DNA from: an uncultured Marinicella sp.
Lineage (GTDB): Bacteria; Pseudomonadota; Gammaproteobacteria; Xanthomonadales; Marinicellaceae
Direction of reading: 5' to 3'
Length of the DNA: 8,291 nt
NCBI GenBank assembly: GCA_938008005.1
Contig: CALLLZ010000025.1
Coordinates: forward strand, 1-8,291
The translations under genes were made by a program, and so were the position numbers. The notes below the pieces were generated by a model. It was not told where the DNA came from. It made no database searches and saw only the letters and a program-made list of their open reading frames with translations. Positions 1 to 5,931 of this stretch are shown here, one piece after another. How positions within the stretch are numbered: the first letter of the stretch is position 1; each line of letters begins with the position of its first letter.

Positions 1-789
1 TCTGTATCTCAAAAAGACACTGAAACAACAGGCAGATTAGGGGTTATGTATCTTGCTGAAAACCGCATGTCTCCTTATTTCAGTTATTCAGAATCATTTG
101 ATCCTCTCAGTGGTAAAGATGCTTTCGGTGCAGCTTTAAAACCAAAGAAAGGCGAGCAATTGGAACTGGGTGTCAAATACCAACCATTTGGAACAGAGCA
201 CCTGTTGACTGCCAGCATATATGATATCAAGGAAACCAATCGAACCACCCCATTGTCTGCTGCTGACATTGGTAACCCGAACGTTATTGATCCAACAGGA
301 AGTATTCAAACAGGTGAAGCTGCCATTCAAGGGTTGGAATTAGAGGCTCAATTGGAGTGGAAAGAGGTAGATGTGTATGCAAGTTACAGTTACATAGATG
401 CTGAAATAAATAAATCCAATCAGATCGGTGAACAAGGAGCGAAATTATCAGCCACACCAGATCAGTTATTTACCACTTGGGTGACTTATCGACCTGATCA
501 ATTCTGGTCAGGATTTAAAATAGGTGCAGGTGTTAGGTATGTGGGTGAAACTTCTGATGGCTCAGCATTGGTGCTTGGCCCAGATGGTAGTGTAATAAAC
601 ACACCTGTGCTGACTGATGACTATACCTTGTTTGATATGATGGTTGGTTATGAATGGGGGCAGTACGACTTAAGTCTTAACGTAGATAACATCAGTGATA
701 AAACGGTGGTTACCACCTGTTTAGCCAGAGGTGATTGTTTTTATGGTCAGCGAAGAACGGTCACTGCTAATTTAAGGTACCGTTTCTAA
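1..789 (+). CDS. TonB-dependent siderophore receptor, C-terminal part (5' end outside window)
   Basis: This is the last 262 residues of an outer-membrane beta-barrel receptor that would import a ferric chelate using TonB energy. The reading frame is open from base 1, so the first ATG (46) is internal, not the start; full family members are about 700-800 residues, so the plug and most of the barrel lie to the left. Visible barrel features are alternating polar/aromatic strands, a segment reading LELGVKYQPFG typical of the family (residues about 54-64), and a late cysteine pair (CLARGDC) just before the final strand TVTANLRYRF. The terminal phenylalanine is the usual outer-membrane assembly signal. 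The cysteine pair and ending resemble the FhuA/FpvA-type siderophore receptor family. It is the first visible gene of an operon with two inner-membrane genes. Its promoter and any Fur box lie outside the window. The substrate cannot be decided from this part. Confidence 0.9.
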   Translation, partial: SVSQKDTETTGRLGVMYLAENRMSPYFSYSESFDPLSGKDAFGAALKPKKGEQLELGVKYQPFGTEHLLTASIYDIKETNRTTPLSAADIGNPNVIDPTGSIQTGEAAIQGLELEAQLEWKEVDVYASYSYIDAEINKSNQIGEQGAKLSATPDQLFTTWVTYRPDQFWSGFKIGAGVRYVGETSDGSALVLGPDGSVINTPVLTDDYTLFDMMVGYEWGQYDLSLNVDNISDKTVVTTCLARGDCFYGQRRTVTANLRYRF

Positions 790-1356
790 ATGGCAATTAA
801 AGAAATACTTTTGTGGTTGGCTGCACTGATGACTTCGGGTCTTGGTGTCGCCTGCTTATACTTATCTTGGAAAGGGCTTTCTGCCGTATCTAAACGTATT
901 ACCAGGATAGTGGCCTTGGTTTTTTTGTACCTGTCATTTTATATCTTCAAGGAGTTGGTAGGTTGGGAGTTTGCACTGGTTTTTGTTGCCATCATTCCTG
1001 TGTTATTTGCGTGGGTACTTACCTTCGCCAACAGGCAAATCAAGAACAATAAAAAAATAACAAATAAAGTCCCCGCTATCGATAACAAGACCGGTTGGCT
1101 GACAAGGGTAAAAGATATTTGGAGGTTTATAGTGGCTATACCTTTGGCGTTAATCATTTCAGTACTCCTGTGTACTGTGTTGGCTTTCTATTTACCTATG
1201 GGCGAAATTAATAGGGTGATTTTGGCCACTTTCCTGTTGCCAATATTGTGGGGCGGGTTATGCAGTTGGGTATTGGCTGATGGGCAATTCAAAAGATCGG
1301 GGCTCACGCTACTTATTCTTGGAATGGCTTCTTTTACAACTTTATATTTAATGTGA
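790..1356 (+). CDS. Six-helix inner-membrane protein of the iron-uptake operon; apparent DUF3325-like plus DUF3649-like fusion
   Basis: The protein has 188 residues and six hydrophobic segments (about 5-25, 38-56, 58-80, 111-134, 141-163, 169-187), split three and three by a basic polar linker at about 81-105. The first half resembles DUF3325 (short three-helix proteins). The second half, with a helix ending in LP followed by a helix rich in small and aromatic residues (FLLPILWGGLCSWVLAD), resembles DUF3649. In pseudomonads and relatives these two small families occur as separate genes around a TonB siderophore receptor and a PepSY protein, which is the context here. The family assignment is from memory of sequence style and gene order, not a search. 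The ATG follows the receptor stop directly (TAAATG); an AAGG at 774-777 lies 12 bases upstream, so translation is probably coupled to the receptor. Its role is unknown but presumably supports ferric-siderophore handling at the inner membrane. Confidence 0.8.
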   Translation: MAIKEILLWLAALMTSGLGVACLYLSWKGLSAVSKRITRIVALVFLYLSFYIFKELVGWEFALVFVAIIPVLFAWVLTFANRQIKNNKKITNKVPAIDNKTGWLTRVKDIWRFIVAIPLALIISVLLCTVLAFYLPMGEINRVILATFLLPILWGGLCSWVLADGQFKRSGLTLLILGMASFTTLYLM

Positions 1357-1359
1357 ACA

Positions 1360-2799
1360 ATGAGTTTAATCAATCAATTAAAACCTTCATCTCAATTAGT
1401 TAAAACGTCTCTATCAAGCCACTCTTGGCTGGGTATAGTTATTGGTGCTTTGATGTATGTAATTTGTCTCAGCGGCACTTTGGTGGTGTTCTTTGAGGAG
1501 TTTGAGCGATGGGAGCAACCATTGGTGGAAGAGTATTTGGATTATGAAATAGAAAACATTCAAAGTTCAATTTTACAAGTTCAAAGCAAAGTTGATGTCG
1601 TTCCAAAAACTATTTATGCAGTTTTACCTACTGTTGCAGTGCCGCGTATTCATGTGGCTACTGACGAGGAGGAATGGTTTGTTAATAAAGATGGATCGTT
1701 GGCTGAATCGCCACATGTTCCTTGGACAGAAATGCTGAAAGAGCTGCATATTTATCTGCACTTACCGAGTACTTTAGGTATTATCATTGTGGCTTGTTTT
1801 GGCGCCTTCTTAGTTGGTTTAATCATCACTGGATTACTGGCTCACCCAAAAATATTCAAAGATGCTTTTAAGTTAAGGATAGGCGGTTCAGCTCACTTGG
1901 AACAAGCTGATATACATAACCGCTTGGGCGTTTGGGGAACACCTTTTTATTTTATTATTGGTTTAACTGGTGCTTATATCGGTTTGGTAGGTATCATGGG
2001 TTATTCGATATCTGCCAGTGATGTTGATAAAAGTTTAGATGATGTCATTGCAGCAGTATATGGTGCTGATCCTGTGGTTTTAACAAAAAACGACAACACA
2101 ATCGAACTAGAACCTGCTTTTGAATATTTGGCTGCACAACACCCGGCCGCGACGCCTATTTATATCGCCTACCAAAATCCAGGTAAGGACAATCAATATT
2201 TTGAAGTGGCAGCGACTTTACCTGAGCGACTAATCTATTCAGAAATATATAGATTTAATATTGATGGGAGTTTCATTAATCACCAACAACTTTCTGATGG
2301 AGCTGCTGGTAGGCAATTGGCATACTCTGTTTATCGATTACATTTCGGGCATTTTGGTGGTTTTGGGGTTAAGGTGCTTTATGGTTTATTGGGTCTGGCG
2401 CTATCAGTTATCTCAGTGACAGGAATCAATATCTGGTTAACTAAAAGAAAAAGAACAACTCCAATCAATCATATTTGGACAGGTATTGTGTGGGGTATGC
2501 CAACTGCTTTGATGGTTGCTTTATTCTGTTCATTTATAATCAAAGATGGGTTGCCGATTATTTTTTGGGCTTCCTTAATCATATGTATTGTTTTTTGTTT
2601 AATCATCAAAAAGCATACCTTATCTCGATTGATTCTAATGACGACATCTGCCTTTTTAGCGATCAGTGTAATCGTTGTGTATTATTTAATTCATCAAGGT
2701 GGTGAGGTTACCGCAGTTGCCCATGGGATAAATTTAATGATATTACTTGTCGGATTGATTACTTTATACAGGCAACGAATACAGTTCAACAGGCTCTAA
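1360..2799 (+). CDS. PepSY-associated inner-membrane protein (PiuB/FoxB-like, putative ferric-siderophore reductase)
   Basis: This 479-residue protein belongs to the PepSY_TM family of iron-regulated membrane proteins. It has an N-terminal helix (about 22-45) preceded by the family signature SHSWLG, a periplasmic region (46-135), helices at about 139-161 and 192-214, a second periplasmic PepSY-like stretch (220-325), a helix at 334-360, and three or four further C-terminal helices (about 371-393, 398-416, 422-444, 452-470). Histidines sit where the family conserves them: H21, H130 and H134 (HIYLHLP), H186 (DIHNRLG), H328 and H331 (LHFGHFGG). FoxB-type relatives are reported to be haem-containing reductases of ferric siderophores, and these histidines are candidate ligands. 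Start at 1360 is three bases after the preceding stop and has no Shine-Dalgarno sequence, so reinitiation after the upstream gene is likely. The C-terminal helix set (after 371) makes it longer than the three- or four-helix minimal form. It ends convergently with the next gene. Confidence 0.88.
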   Translation: MSLINQLKPSSQLVKTSLSSHSWLGIVIGALMYVICLSGTLVVFFEEFERWEQPLVEEYLDYEIENIQSSILQVQSKVDVVPKTIYAVLPTVAVPRIHVATDEEEWFVNKDGSLAESPHVPWTEMLKELHIYLHLPSTLGIIIVACFGAFLVGLIITGLLAHPKIFKDAFKLRIGGSAHLEQADIHNRLGVWGTPFYFIIGLTGAYIGLVGIMGYSISASDVDKSLDDVIAAVYGADPVVLTKNDNTIELEPAFEYLAAQHPAATPIYIAYQNPGKDNQYFEVAATLPERLIYSEIYRFNIDGSFINHQQLSDGAAGRQLAYSVYRLHFGHFGGFGVKVLYGLLGLALSVISVTGINIWLTKRKRTTPINHIWTGIVWGMPTALMVALFCSFIIKDGLPIIFWASLIICIVFCLIIKKHTLSRLILMTTSAFLAISVIVVYYLIHQGGEVTAVAHGINLMILLVGLITLYRQRIQFNRL

Positions 2800-2808
2800 A
2801 ATACTGTA

Positions 2809-3312
2809 TTATTTGCCGAGTACTTTTTTGATGAAAGGCCATTTTTTAACCGTATATTGTTCTCGATCGTTTTTATAACTTTCAGCAAGCTGGGTTTTTA
2901 AAGTGGCATATTCATTAGCCAATACTTCATCATTGCGTAGCATATCTCTGAATTGAATCCTTTCTTTCCAAAGTGTGCTATTAAAAGGGATAAGGTGTAG
3001 ATGATGGGTTCGGAATTTATCAGATGGTTTGCAAAACCAATGCATTACATCGTCTTTATAAGGCCAATACTTGTATCCATTTTTAACAAGGATATCAATG
3101 GCAGGTTTACTATCAGCTAAGGATTGAACGCCAAACATGATGTCTATAACAGGTTTGGCTATTAACCCTATTACAGCGGTACTTCCAACATGTTCAATTG
3201 AGCCAATATTGAAGTGGCCAATTAAATTCAGAAGCTGCCTTTTTTCTGTTTCAAATTTAGTAGGCCATTGTTTATTATATTCGGACAACTCTACTTGTGA
3301 TATTCGTGTCAT
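2809..3312 (-). CDS. GrpB/UPF0157 family protein (nucleotidyltransferase-like fold)
   Basis: This 167-residue protein is of typical length for the GrpB (UPF0157) family. Diagnostic motifs are HVGSTAV (41-47), AKPVIDI (52-58), HHLHLI (103-108), FRDMLR (121-126), and the C-terminal pattern of Leu/Tyr/Lys residues through YTVKKWPFI (153-161). The GST plus a downstream Asp (D57) matches a nucleotidyltransferase-fold core, but the biochemical activity of stand-alone members is not well established, so no substrate is given. ATG at 3312 gives the expected N-terminus; the upstream sequence has only a weak AAG. It is convergent with the iron operon, with nine bases between the two stop codons, and is probably transcribed alone. 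A TATAAT on the minus strand (3327-3332) and a TTGTATACAA palindrome (3359-3368) lie upstream. Confidence 0.9.
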   Translation of the reverse strand: MTRISQVELSEYNKQWPTKFETEKRQLLNLIGHFNIGSIEHVGSTAVIGLIAKPVIDIMFGVQSLADSKPAIDILVKNGYKYWPYKDDVMHWFCKPSDKFRTHHLHLIPFNSTLWKERIQFRDMLRNDEVLANEYATLKTQLAESYKNDREQYTVKKWPFIKKVLGK

Positions 3313-3326
3313 CTTATTGTTAATTG

Positions 3327-3369
3327 ATTATAAAGTTAAATATTAACAGCGAAATAAATTGTATACAAG
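3327..3369 (-). promoter_or_regulatory. Possible GrpB-gene promoter with an upstream TTGTATACAA palindrome
   Basis: Minus-strand TATAAT at 3327-3332 is a perfect -10 hexamer, but no good -35 lies at 15-18 bases. The 10-base perfect palindrome TTGTATACAA (3359-3368) would sit near -40 to -48 of that start, a typical activator position. The transcript leader would be only about 8 bases. An almost identical box occurs upstream of the next gene at 4268-4278. The palindrome is clear; promoter function is inference. Confidence 0.3.
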
Positions 3370-3444
3370 CCATGTAAAAGGATAACAGCTGGACAACGTT
3401 AAGGTTAACAAAATCTCATTTATATAAGAGCAATTGACATAAAA

Positions 3445-4227
3445 TTAAGGTGAAAAAAACTGATTGAGTGAGTCATAACTGAGTGATTCAGCAGTTTGAT
3501 TTTTTACATATGGGTTTTGGTCTATGAGTGAGTTATAGGCAGTTATGAAGGGATTGGGCCCTAAAGAAATTCTTTTTGCACCTGCTTGAGCCAGCGTTCC
3601 AAGATCTTTTTGTTGTTGGGATACCATGATGTTCAGGGGCGCTTTAGTTGCAGCAACAAAAGATACAATGTCATGTGGGTTGGCCATTCCGGGGATAAAT
3701 ATACAGTTGGCTCCACTATTGAGATATTTTTTGGCACGTGAAATAGATTCATTTAGTTGAAATTTTTCAGAAACAAGCCCACGTAAATAAACATCTGTGC
3801 GGGCATTGATGAATACGGTTTCTTTTCCTATGGTGTCTTGTATGGATCTGATTTTTTCAATCAAGAGTTTTGGGGATGAACTGCCATCCTCGATGTTAAT
3901 GCCTGCCACACCAAGCTCAACTAATTCAGCAACAAACTGAGCCACTTCTTCTGGTGAATCATTGTAGCCATCTTCAATGTCAACAGACAGCGGTACACTG
4001 ATTACTCTAAGAATATTTTTGATGGCATTAATTAATACCGATTTCGGTAATTTTCCGCCATCTGCGTATCCGTTAGACCAGGCCAGGGAGGCACTGCTGG
4101 TGGCTATGGCTGATGCGCCATGTTTTTCAACAATGGCGGCACTGGCAGCATCCCAAATATTGAGTAATATCAAAGCTTGTGAACTGGAGTGAAGTTTTTT
4201 AAAAGAATTGAATTGGATGTTTTTCAT
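3445..4227 (-). CDS. Isocitrate lyase/phosphoenolpyruvate mutase superfamily enzyme
   Basis: This 260-residue protein is of the PEP mutase-like type (COG2513 style), a TIM-barrel enzyme that acts on C-C or P-C bonds of small alpha-oxyacids with Mg2+. Motifs in order are LLNIWDAASA (21-30), SSASLAWSNGYADG (44-57), SVDIEDGY (81-88), GINIEDG (109-115), NARTDVYLRG (141-150) and GANCIFIPG (172-180). D83, E85 and E113 fall where the family binds the metal, and R143-T144-D145 is the conserved ARTD. The flexible loop after IEDG lacks the K-[KR]-C-G-H cysteine loop of isocitrate and methylisocitrate lyases, so it is not a classical glyoxylate-shunt or methylcitrate lyase. The real substrate is unknown; oxaloacetate- or phosphonate-type chemistry is possible. 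The ATG at 4227 has no strong ribosome binding site. It stands alone, with gaps of 132 and 220 bases to its neighbours. Confidence 0.88.
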   Translation of the reverse strand: MKNIQFNSFKKLHSSSQALILLNIWDAASAAIVEKHGASAIATSSASLAWSNGYADGGKLPKSVLINAIKNILRVISVPLSVDIEDGYNDSPEEVAQFVAELVELGVAGINIEDGSSSPKLLIEKIRSIQDTIGKETVFINARTDVYLRGLVSEKFQLNESISRAKKYLNSGANCIFIPGMANPHDIVSFVAATKAPLNIMVSQQQKDLGTLAQAGAKRISLGPNPFITAYNSLIDQNPYVKNQTAESLSYDSLNQFFSP

Positions 4228-4254
4228 GGTTTTGTCTATCTTGTAAAAGCATCA

Positions 4255-4278
4255 ATAATAGCTTTATTTGCATACAAG
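4255..4278 (-). promoter_or_regulatory. Possible promoter/operator of the PEP mutase-like gene
   Basis: On the minus strand TATTAT (4255-4260) matches the -10 consensus in five of six bases. No convincing -35 is found at 16-18 bases. Just upstream, 4268-4278 reads TTGCATACAAG on the + strand, one base different from the palindromic box at 3359-3369. Placed between -10 and -35 it would suit a repressor. TTG(N4)CAA half-sites of this kind are used by some GntR-family regulators; that link is inference. Confidence 0.3.
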
Positions 4279-4292
4279 ATTGGCCAAAATCG

Positions 4293-4348
4293 GATGTTAA
4301 TGGTAAAAATTGATCATTGAGTTGTTACAAAAAAACATTATTAACATC
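4293..4348. repeat. Nine-base inverted repeat in the 220-base gap upstream of the PEP mutase-like gene
   Basis: GATGTTAAT (4293-4301) and ATTAACATC (4340-4348) are perfect inverted copies with 38 bases between. In AT-rich DNA this may be chance. The rest of the gap (4228-4447) holds only open frames of eight codons or fewer and no gene that I can see. A second short pair, TTGGC (4390-4394) with GCCAA (4412-4416), lies downstream of the acetyltransferase gene but has no T-tract, so it is not called a terminator. Confidence 0.3.
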
Positions 4349-4447
4349 GTTGAATGTCATAAGGATGGTTTGGTCTGCTAAATAATTGTTTGGCTAATTT
4401 TTTTGAAAAGTGCCAAGTAATTCTCTTTAGATCTGTTGATTCATAGA

Positions 4448-4918
4448 TCATGTATCATTGGTTTCAGAGGAAAGTCGCATTTCTATTAAATGATTCTTAA
4501 AACCTACTTTTTCATAGGCTCGAATGGCGGCAGGGTTTTTTGCATAAACATGTAAGATGATTTCACTGATTTTTTGTTGGTGAAACCACTGAGTAATTGA
4601 TTTTATTAACTGTTGACTAACGCCTTGGCCACGATATTGTTTTCTGACATACATGAAACCAATGTATCCTAAGTGGGTGGTGGTAAAAAAATCTTTTCTG
4701 GGTCTGAGTTGACCATAAACACTACCAATAATTTTTCCGTCGTTCTCTGCCACCAAAACTTCTGTGTCATCTGCATCAATATAATCTTTAATGGGGTAGT
4801 AGTTGATTTTTTTGTCTTTAATTATGGTGGGGTCCATAGGGCGTTCAACCGCTATGATTTTTTGTTCGAAATCTAATAAAGTCGTTAAGTCATTTGGTTT
4901 TGCTGGTCTGATCTTCAC
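4448..4918 (-). CDS. GNAT family N-acetyltransferase, GTG start
   Basis: This 156-residue protein is a single GNAT domain that would transfer an acetyl group from acetyl-CoA to an amine. It starts with the usual MKIRPA strand, has the beta-4 region YIGFMYVRKQYRGQGVS (85-101) with the acetyl-CoA pyrophosphate-binding motif Q94-Y-R-G97-Q-G99, and ends with motif B, NPAAIRAYEKVGF (128-140). The start is GTG at 4918; an in-frame TAA lies three codons upstream, and the family-like N-terminus begins exactly at this GTG, so the choice is firm. There is no Shine-Dalgarno sequence. Immediately upstream is an imperfect inverted repeat and a TATTAA that would place transcription start on the GTG itself. 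The acceptor substrate cannot be read from sequence. Neighbours give no clear pathway. Confidence 0.9.
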   Translation of the reverse strand: MKIRPAKPNDLTTLLDFEQKIIAVERPMDPTIIKDKKINYYPIKDYIDADDTEVLVAENDGKIIGSVYGQLRPRKDFFTTTHLGYIGFMYVRKQYRGQGVSQQLIKSITQWFHQQKISEIILHVYAKNPAAIRAYEKVGFKNHLIEMRLSSETNDT

Positions 4919-4923
4919 AGTGT

Positions 4924-4967
4924 ATTAATATGGTTTGAATTCAGTTTGTAAGTATAACCATAATAAT
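4924..4967 (-). promoter_or_regulatory. Inverted repeat and possible leaderless promoter directly upstream of the GTG start
   Basis: Arms 4924-4935 and 4956-4967 pair over 12 bases with one mismatch and a 20-base loop. The downstream arm ends six bases before GTG. Read instead as a promoter on the minus strand, CTTACA (4947-4952), a 16-base spacer and TATTAA (4925-4930) would start transcription exactly at the GTG, giving a leaderless mRNA. The two readings are alternatives: a hairpin needs a longer transcript from further upstream. Confidence 0.35.
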
Positions 4968-5011
4968 TCAATTGTTGTTTGGATGTAAGAGAGAGTTGGG
5001 TATTATATGAA

Positions 5012-5031
5012 ATTACAGGGTCACTAAACAA
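5012..5031 (-). promoter_or_regulatory. Candidate upstream promoter for the acetyltransferase gene
   Basis: A perfect minus-strand TATAAT lies at 5012-5017. TTGTTT at 5026-5031, 18 bases away, matches the -35 in three of six bases and lies inside the T-rich tail of the preceding terminator. Transcription from here would give a leader of nearly 90 bases containing the 4924-4967 hairpin. The evidence is a hexamer match only. Confidence 0.3.
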
Positions 5032-5054
5032 AAGGGGCGCTAACCCCTTTGTTT
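5026..5054 (-). terminator. Rho-independent terminator of the SDR gene
   Basis: On the minus strand a stem AAAGGGG / CCCCTTT (7 bp, with four more pairs beyond a single-base bulge) closes the six-base loop TTAGCG and is followed by a T-rich tail (TTTTGTTTAG). It starts about 22 bases after the SDR stop codon, the expected place and strand. The stem could also work weakly in the + direction, but no + strand gene enters from the left. Confidence 0.85.
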
Positions 5055-5075
5055 GTGCATGCTGTTTTAAGATTT

Positions 5076-5807
5076 TCAGCCTTGTGATTCAATAACGTTG
5101 GTGGCAAAGCCTTGATAAGCATTTTCGAATTCTTTAGCCATGGTATCTGGGAATAAGTGGAATTGACCAGAGGCCAGTGATTTAACGATGCCTTCAGCCA
5201 CAACTTCAGTTGGGTCTGCTTGTTCAAATCCGGCTTCTTTGGCCATGTCAGTTGCAATGGGGCCGGGGTGTACTGACAAAACTTGAATGCCTTTTTCGGT
5301 CCAACTGTCTTTGATACCTTGGGTCAGTGAATATGCGGCAGCTTTGGAAGCAGAGTAAGTGGTGAAAGAGGCAAAATTTTTCAATGAAGCCACAGAATTT
5401 AATTGTACAAAAGCCGCTTGTGGTTGTTTGGCTAATATGGGTTCATAAGCTTGAGCCATGCGCAATAAACCCAAGGTGTTGATGTTGAACTCATATTGCA
5501 AGGCATCTTCTGCATCGGCGGAATAACTGTCTGCTTGTTTGAGGACGCCGGCATTATTAACCACAATTTCGGCATCTTGGGTTTGTTTGGCTAAATTTTG
5601 TATGGAGCCTTTATCTGAGACATCAACCTGAATGGCTTGCACACGGTTACCATATTGTTGTTCAAGTGCTTGAACTGAATCTGGGTTTCTGACAGCCAAG
5701 TATACCTTTTTGGCTCCTAGGTTGAGGAATGTTTCACTGATGGACAGTCCAATGCCGCGATTAGCGCCTGTAACAACTGCAATTTTATTATTAATATCTA
5801 TAGTCAT
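5076..5807 (-). CDS. SDR family NAD(P)-dependent oxidoreductase
   Basis: This 243-residue protein is a classical short-chain dehydrogenase/reductase, a cytosolic Rossmann-fold enzyme interconverting alcohols and carbonyls. Motifs are the cofactor loop TGANRGIG (13-20), R40 at the end of beta-2 (favouring NADP(H)), D62-V63, NNAG (84-87), catalytic N110, S138, Y151 and K155 (YSASK), and HPGPIATDM (180-188). All four tetrad residues are present and the length is normal, so it should be active. ATG at 5807 is preceded by AGGA with good spacing. It is divergent from a TetR-family gene and shares a palindromic operator with it, so it is probably repressed by that protein. It ends at a clear hairpin terminator and is a single-gene transcript. 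The substrate is unknown; members beside TetR genes often act on reactive aldehydes, quinones or acyl compounds, which is only a suggestion. Confidence 0.93.
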   Translation of the reverse strand: MTIDINNKIAVVTGANRGIGLSISETFLNLGAKKVYLAVRNPDSVQALEQQYGNRVQAIQVDVSDKGSIQNLAKQTQDAEIVVNNAGVLKQADSYSADAEDALQYEFNINTLGLLRMAQAYEPILAKQPQAAFVQLNSVASLKNFASFTTYSASKAAAYSLTQGIKDSWTEKGIQVLSVHPGPIATDMAKEAGFEQADPTEVVAEGIVKSLASGQFHLFPDTMAKEFENAYQGFATNVIESQG

Positions 5808-5847
5808 AATGGATTCCTATTATTTTATTGAGTTAATATTAGTATTG

Positions 5848-5859
5848 TACCGTTCGGTA
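5848..5859. promoter_or_regulatory. Second, imperfect TetR-type operator half of the divergent region
   Basis: TACCGTTCGGTA matches the core of the 28-bp palindrome (TACCGATCGGTA) in 11 of 12 bases; only the central pair breaks the symmetry. Its centre is 26 bp from that of the main palindrome. It lies just upstream of the -35 of the TetR gene and inside the SDR leader, so binding here could reinforce repression of either gene. Confidence 0.65.
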
Positions 5860-5862
5860 TGT

Positions 5863-5889
5863 TTGCTATTTTATACCGATCGGTATAAA
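5863..5889 (+). promoter_or_regulatory. Promoter of the TetR gene
   Basis: TATAAA (5884-5889) is a good -10, and TTGCTA (5863-5868) a four-of-six -35 at a 15-base spacing. The -10 is the right arm of the palindrome. The start would fall near 5896, giving a leader of about 36 bases to the ATG at 5932. Autorepression is implied by the overlap. Confidence 0.5.
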
Positions 5890-5893
5890 ATAG
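5866..5893. promoter_or_regulatory. 28-bp perfect palindromic operator between the SDR and TetR genes
   Basis: Bases 5866-5893 are an exact palindrome centred between 5879 and 5880, with core ATACCGATCGGTAT flanked by AT-rich arms. This is the shape and location of a TetR-family homodimer site. Because the arms read TTTATA and TATAAA, the same element supplies -10 hexamers in both directions, so one bound dimer would block both promoters. The symmetry is certain; the identity of the binding protein is inferred from adjacency. Confidence 0.85.
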
Positions 5894-5897
5894 TCAA
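5870..5897 (-). promoter_or_regulatory. Promoter of the SDR gene
   Basis: On the minus strand TTGACT (5892-5897, five of six) and TATAAA (5870-5875, five of six) are separated by 16 bases, the strongest promoter-like pair in the window. The whole spacer and the -10 lie inside the palindrome. The leader to the ATG at 5807 would be about 55 bases and includes the second operator copy. Confidence 0.65.
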
Positions 5898-5931
5898 GCA
5901 CTTAAATTTTAAGATTCGAACGGAGACAGTC

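Noticed and set aside
2475..2705. 76-codon + strand frame inside the PepSY gene
   Set aside because: It is a shifted frame of hydrophobic codons in a well-supported gene, with no family match.
2800..2810. AATACTGTATT palindrome between the convergent stops as a bidirectional terminator
   Set aside because: The stem is at most four or five AT-rich pairs with almost no loop and no T-tract, so it would not terminate transcription.
5024..5257. 77-codon minus-strand open frame overlapping the SDR 3' end
   Set aside because: It lies within the SDR gene in another frame and runs through the terminator hairpin; no recognisable protein features.
5710..5931. In-frame ATG at 5710 extending the TetR protein by 74 residues
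   Set aside because: The extension runs antisense through the SDR gene and across the operator and both promoters, has no TetR similarity, and the ATG at 5932 has a good ribosome site and the expected N-terminus.
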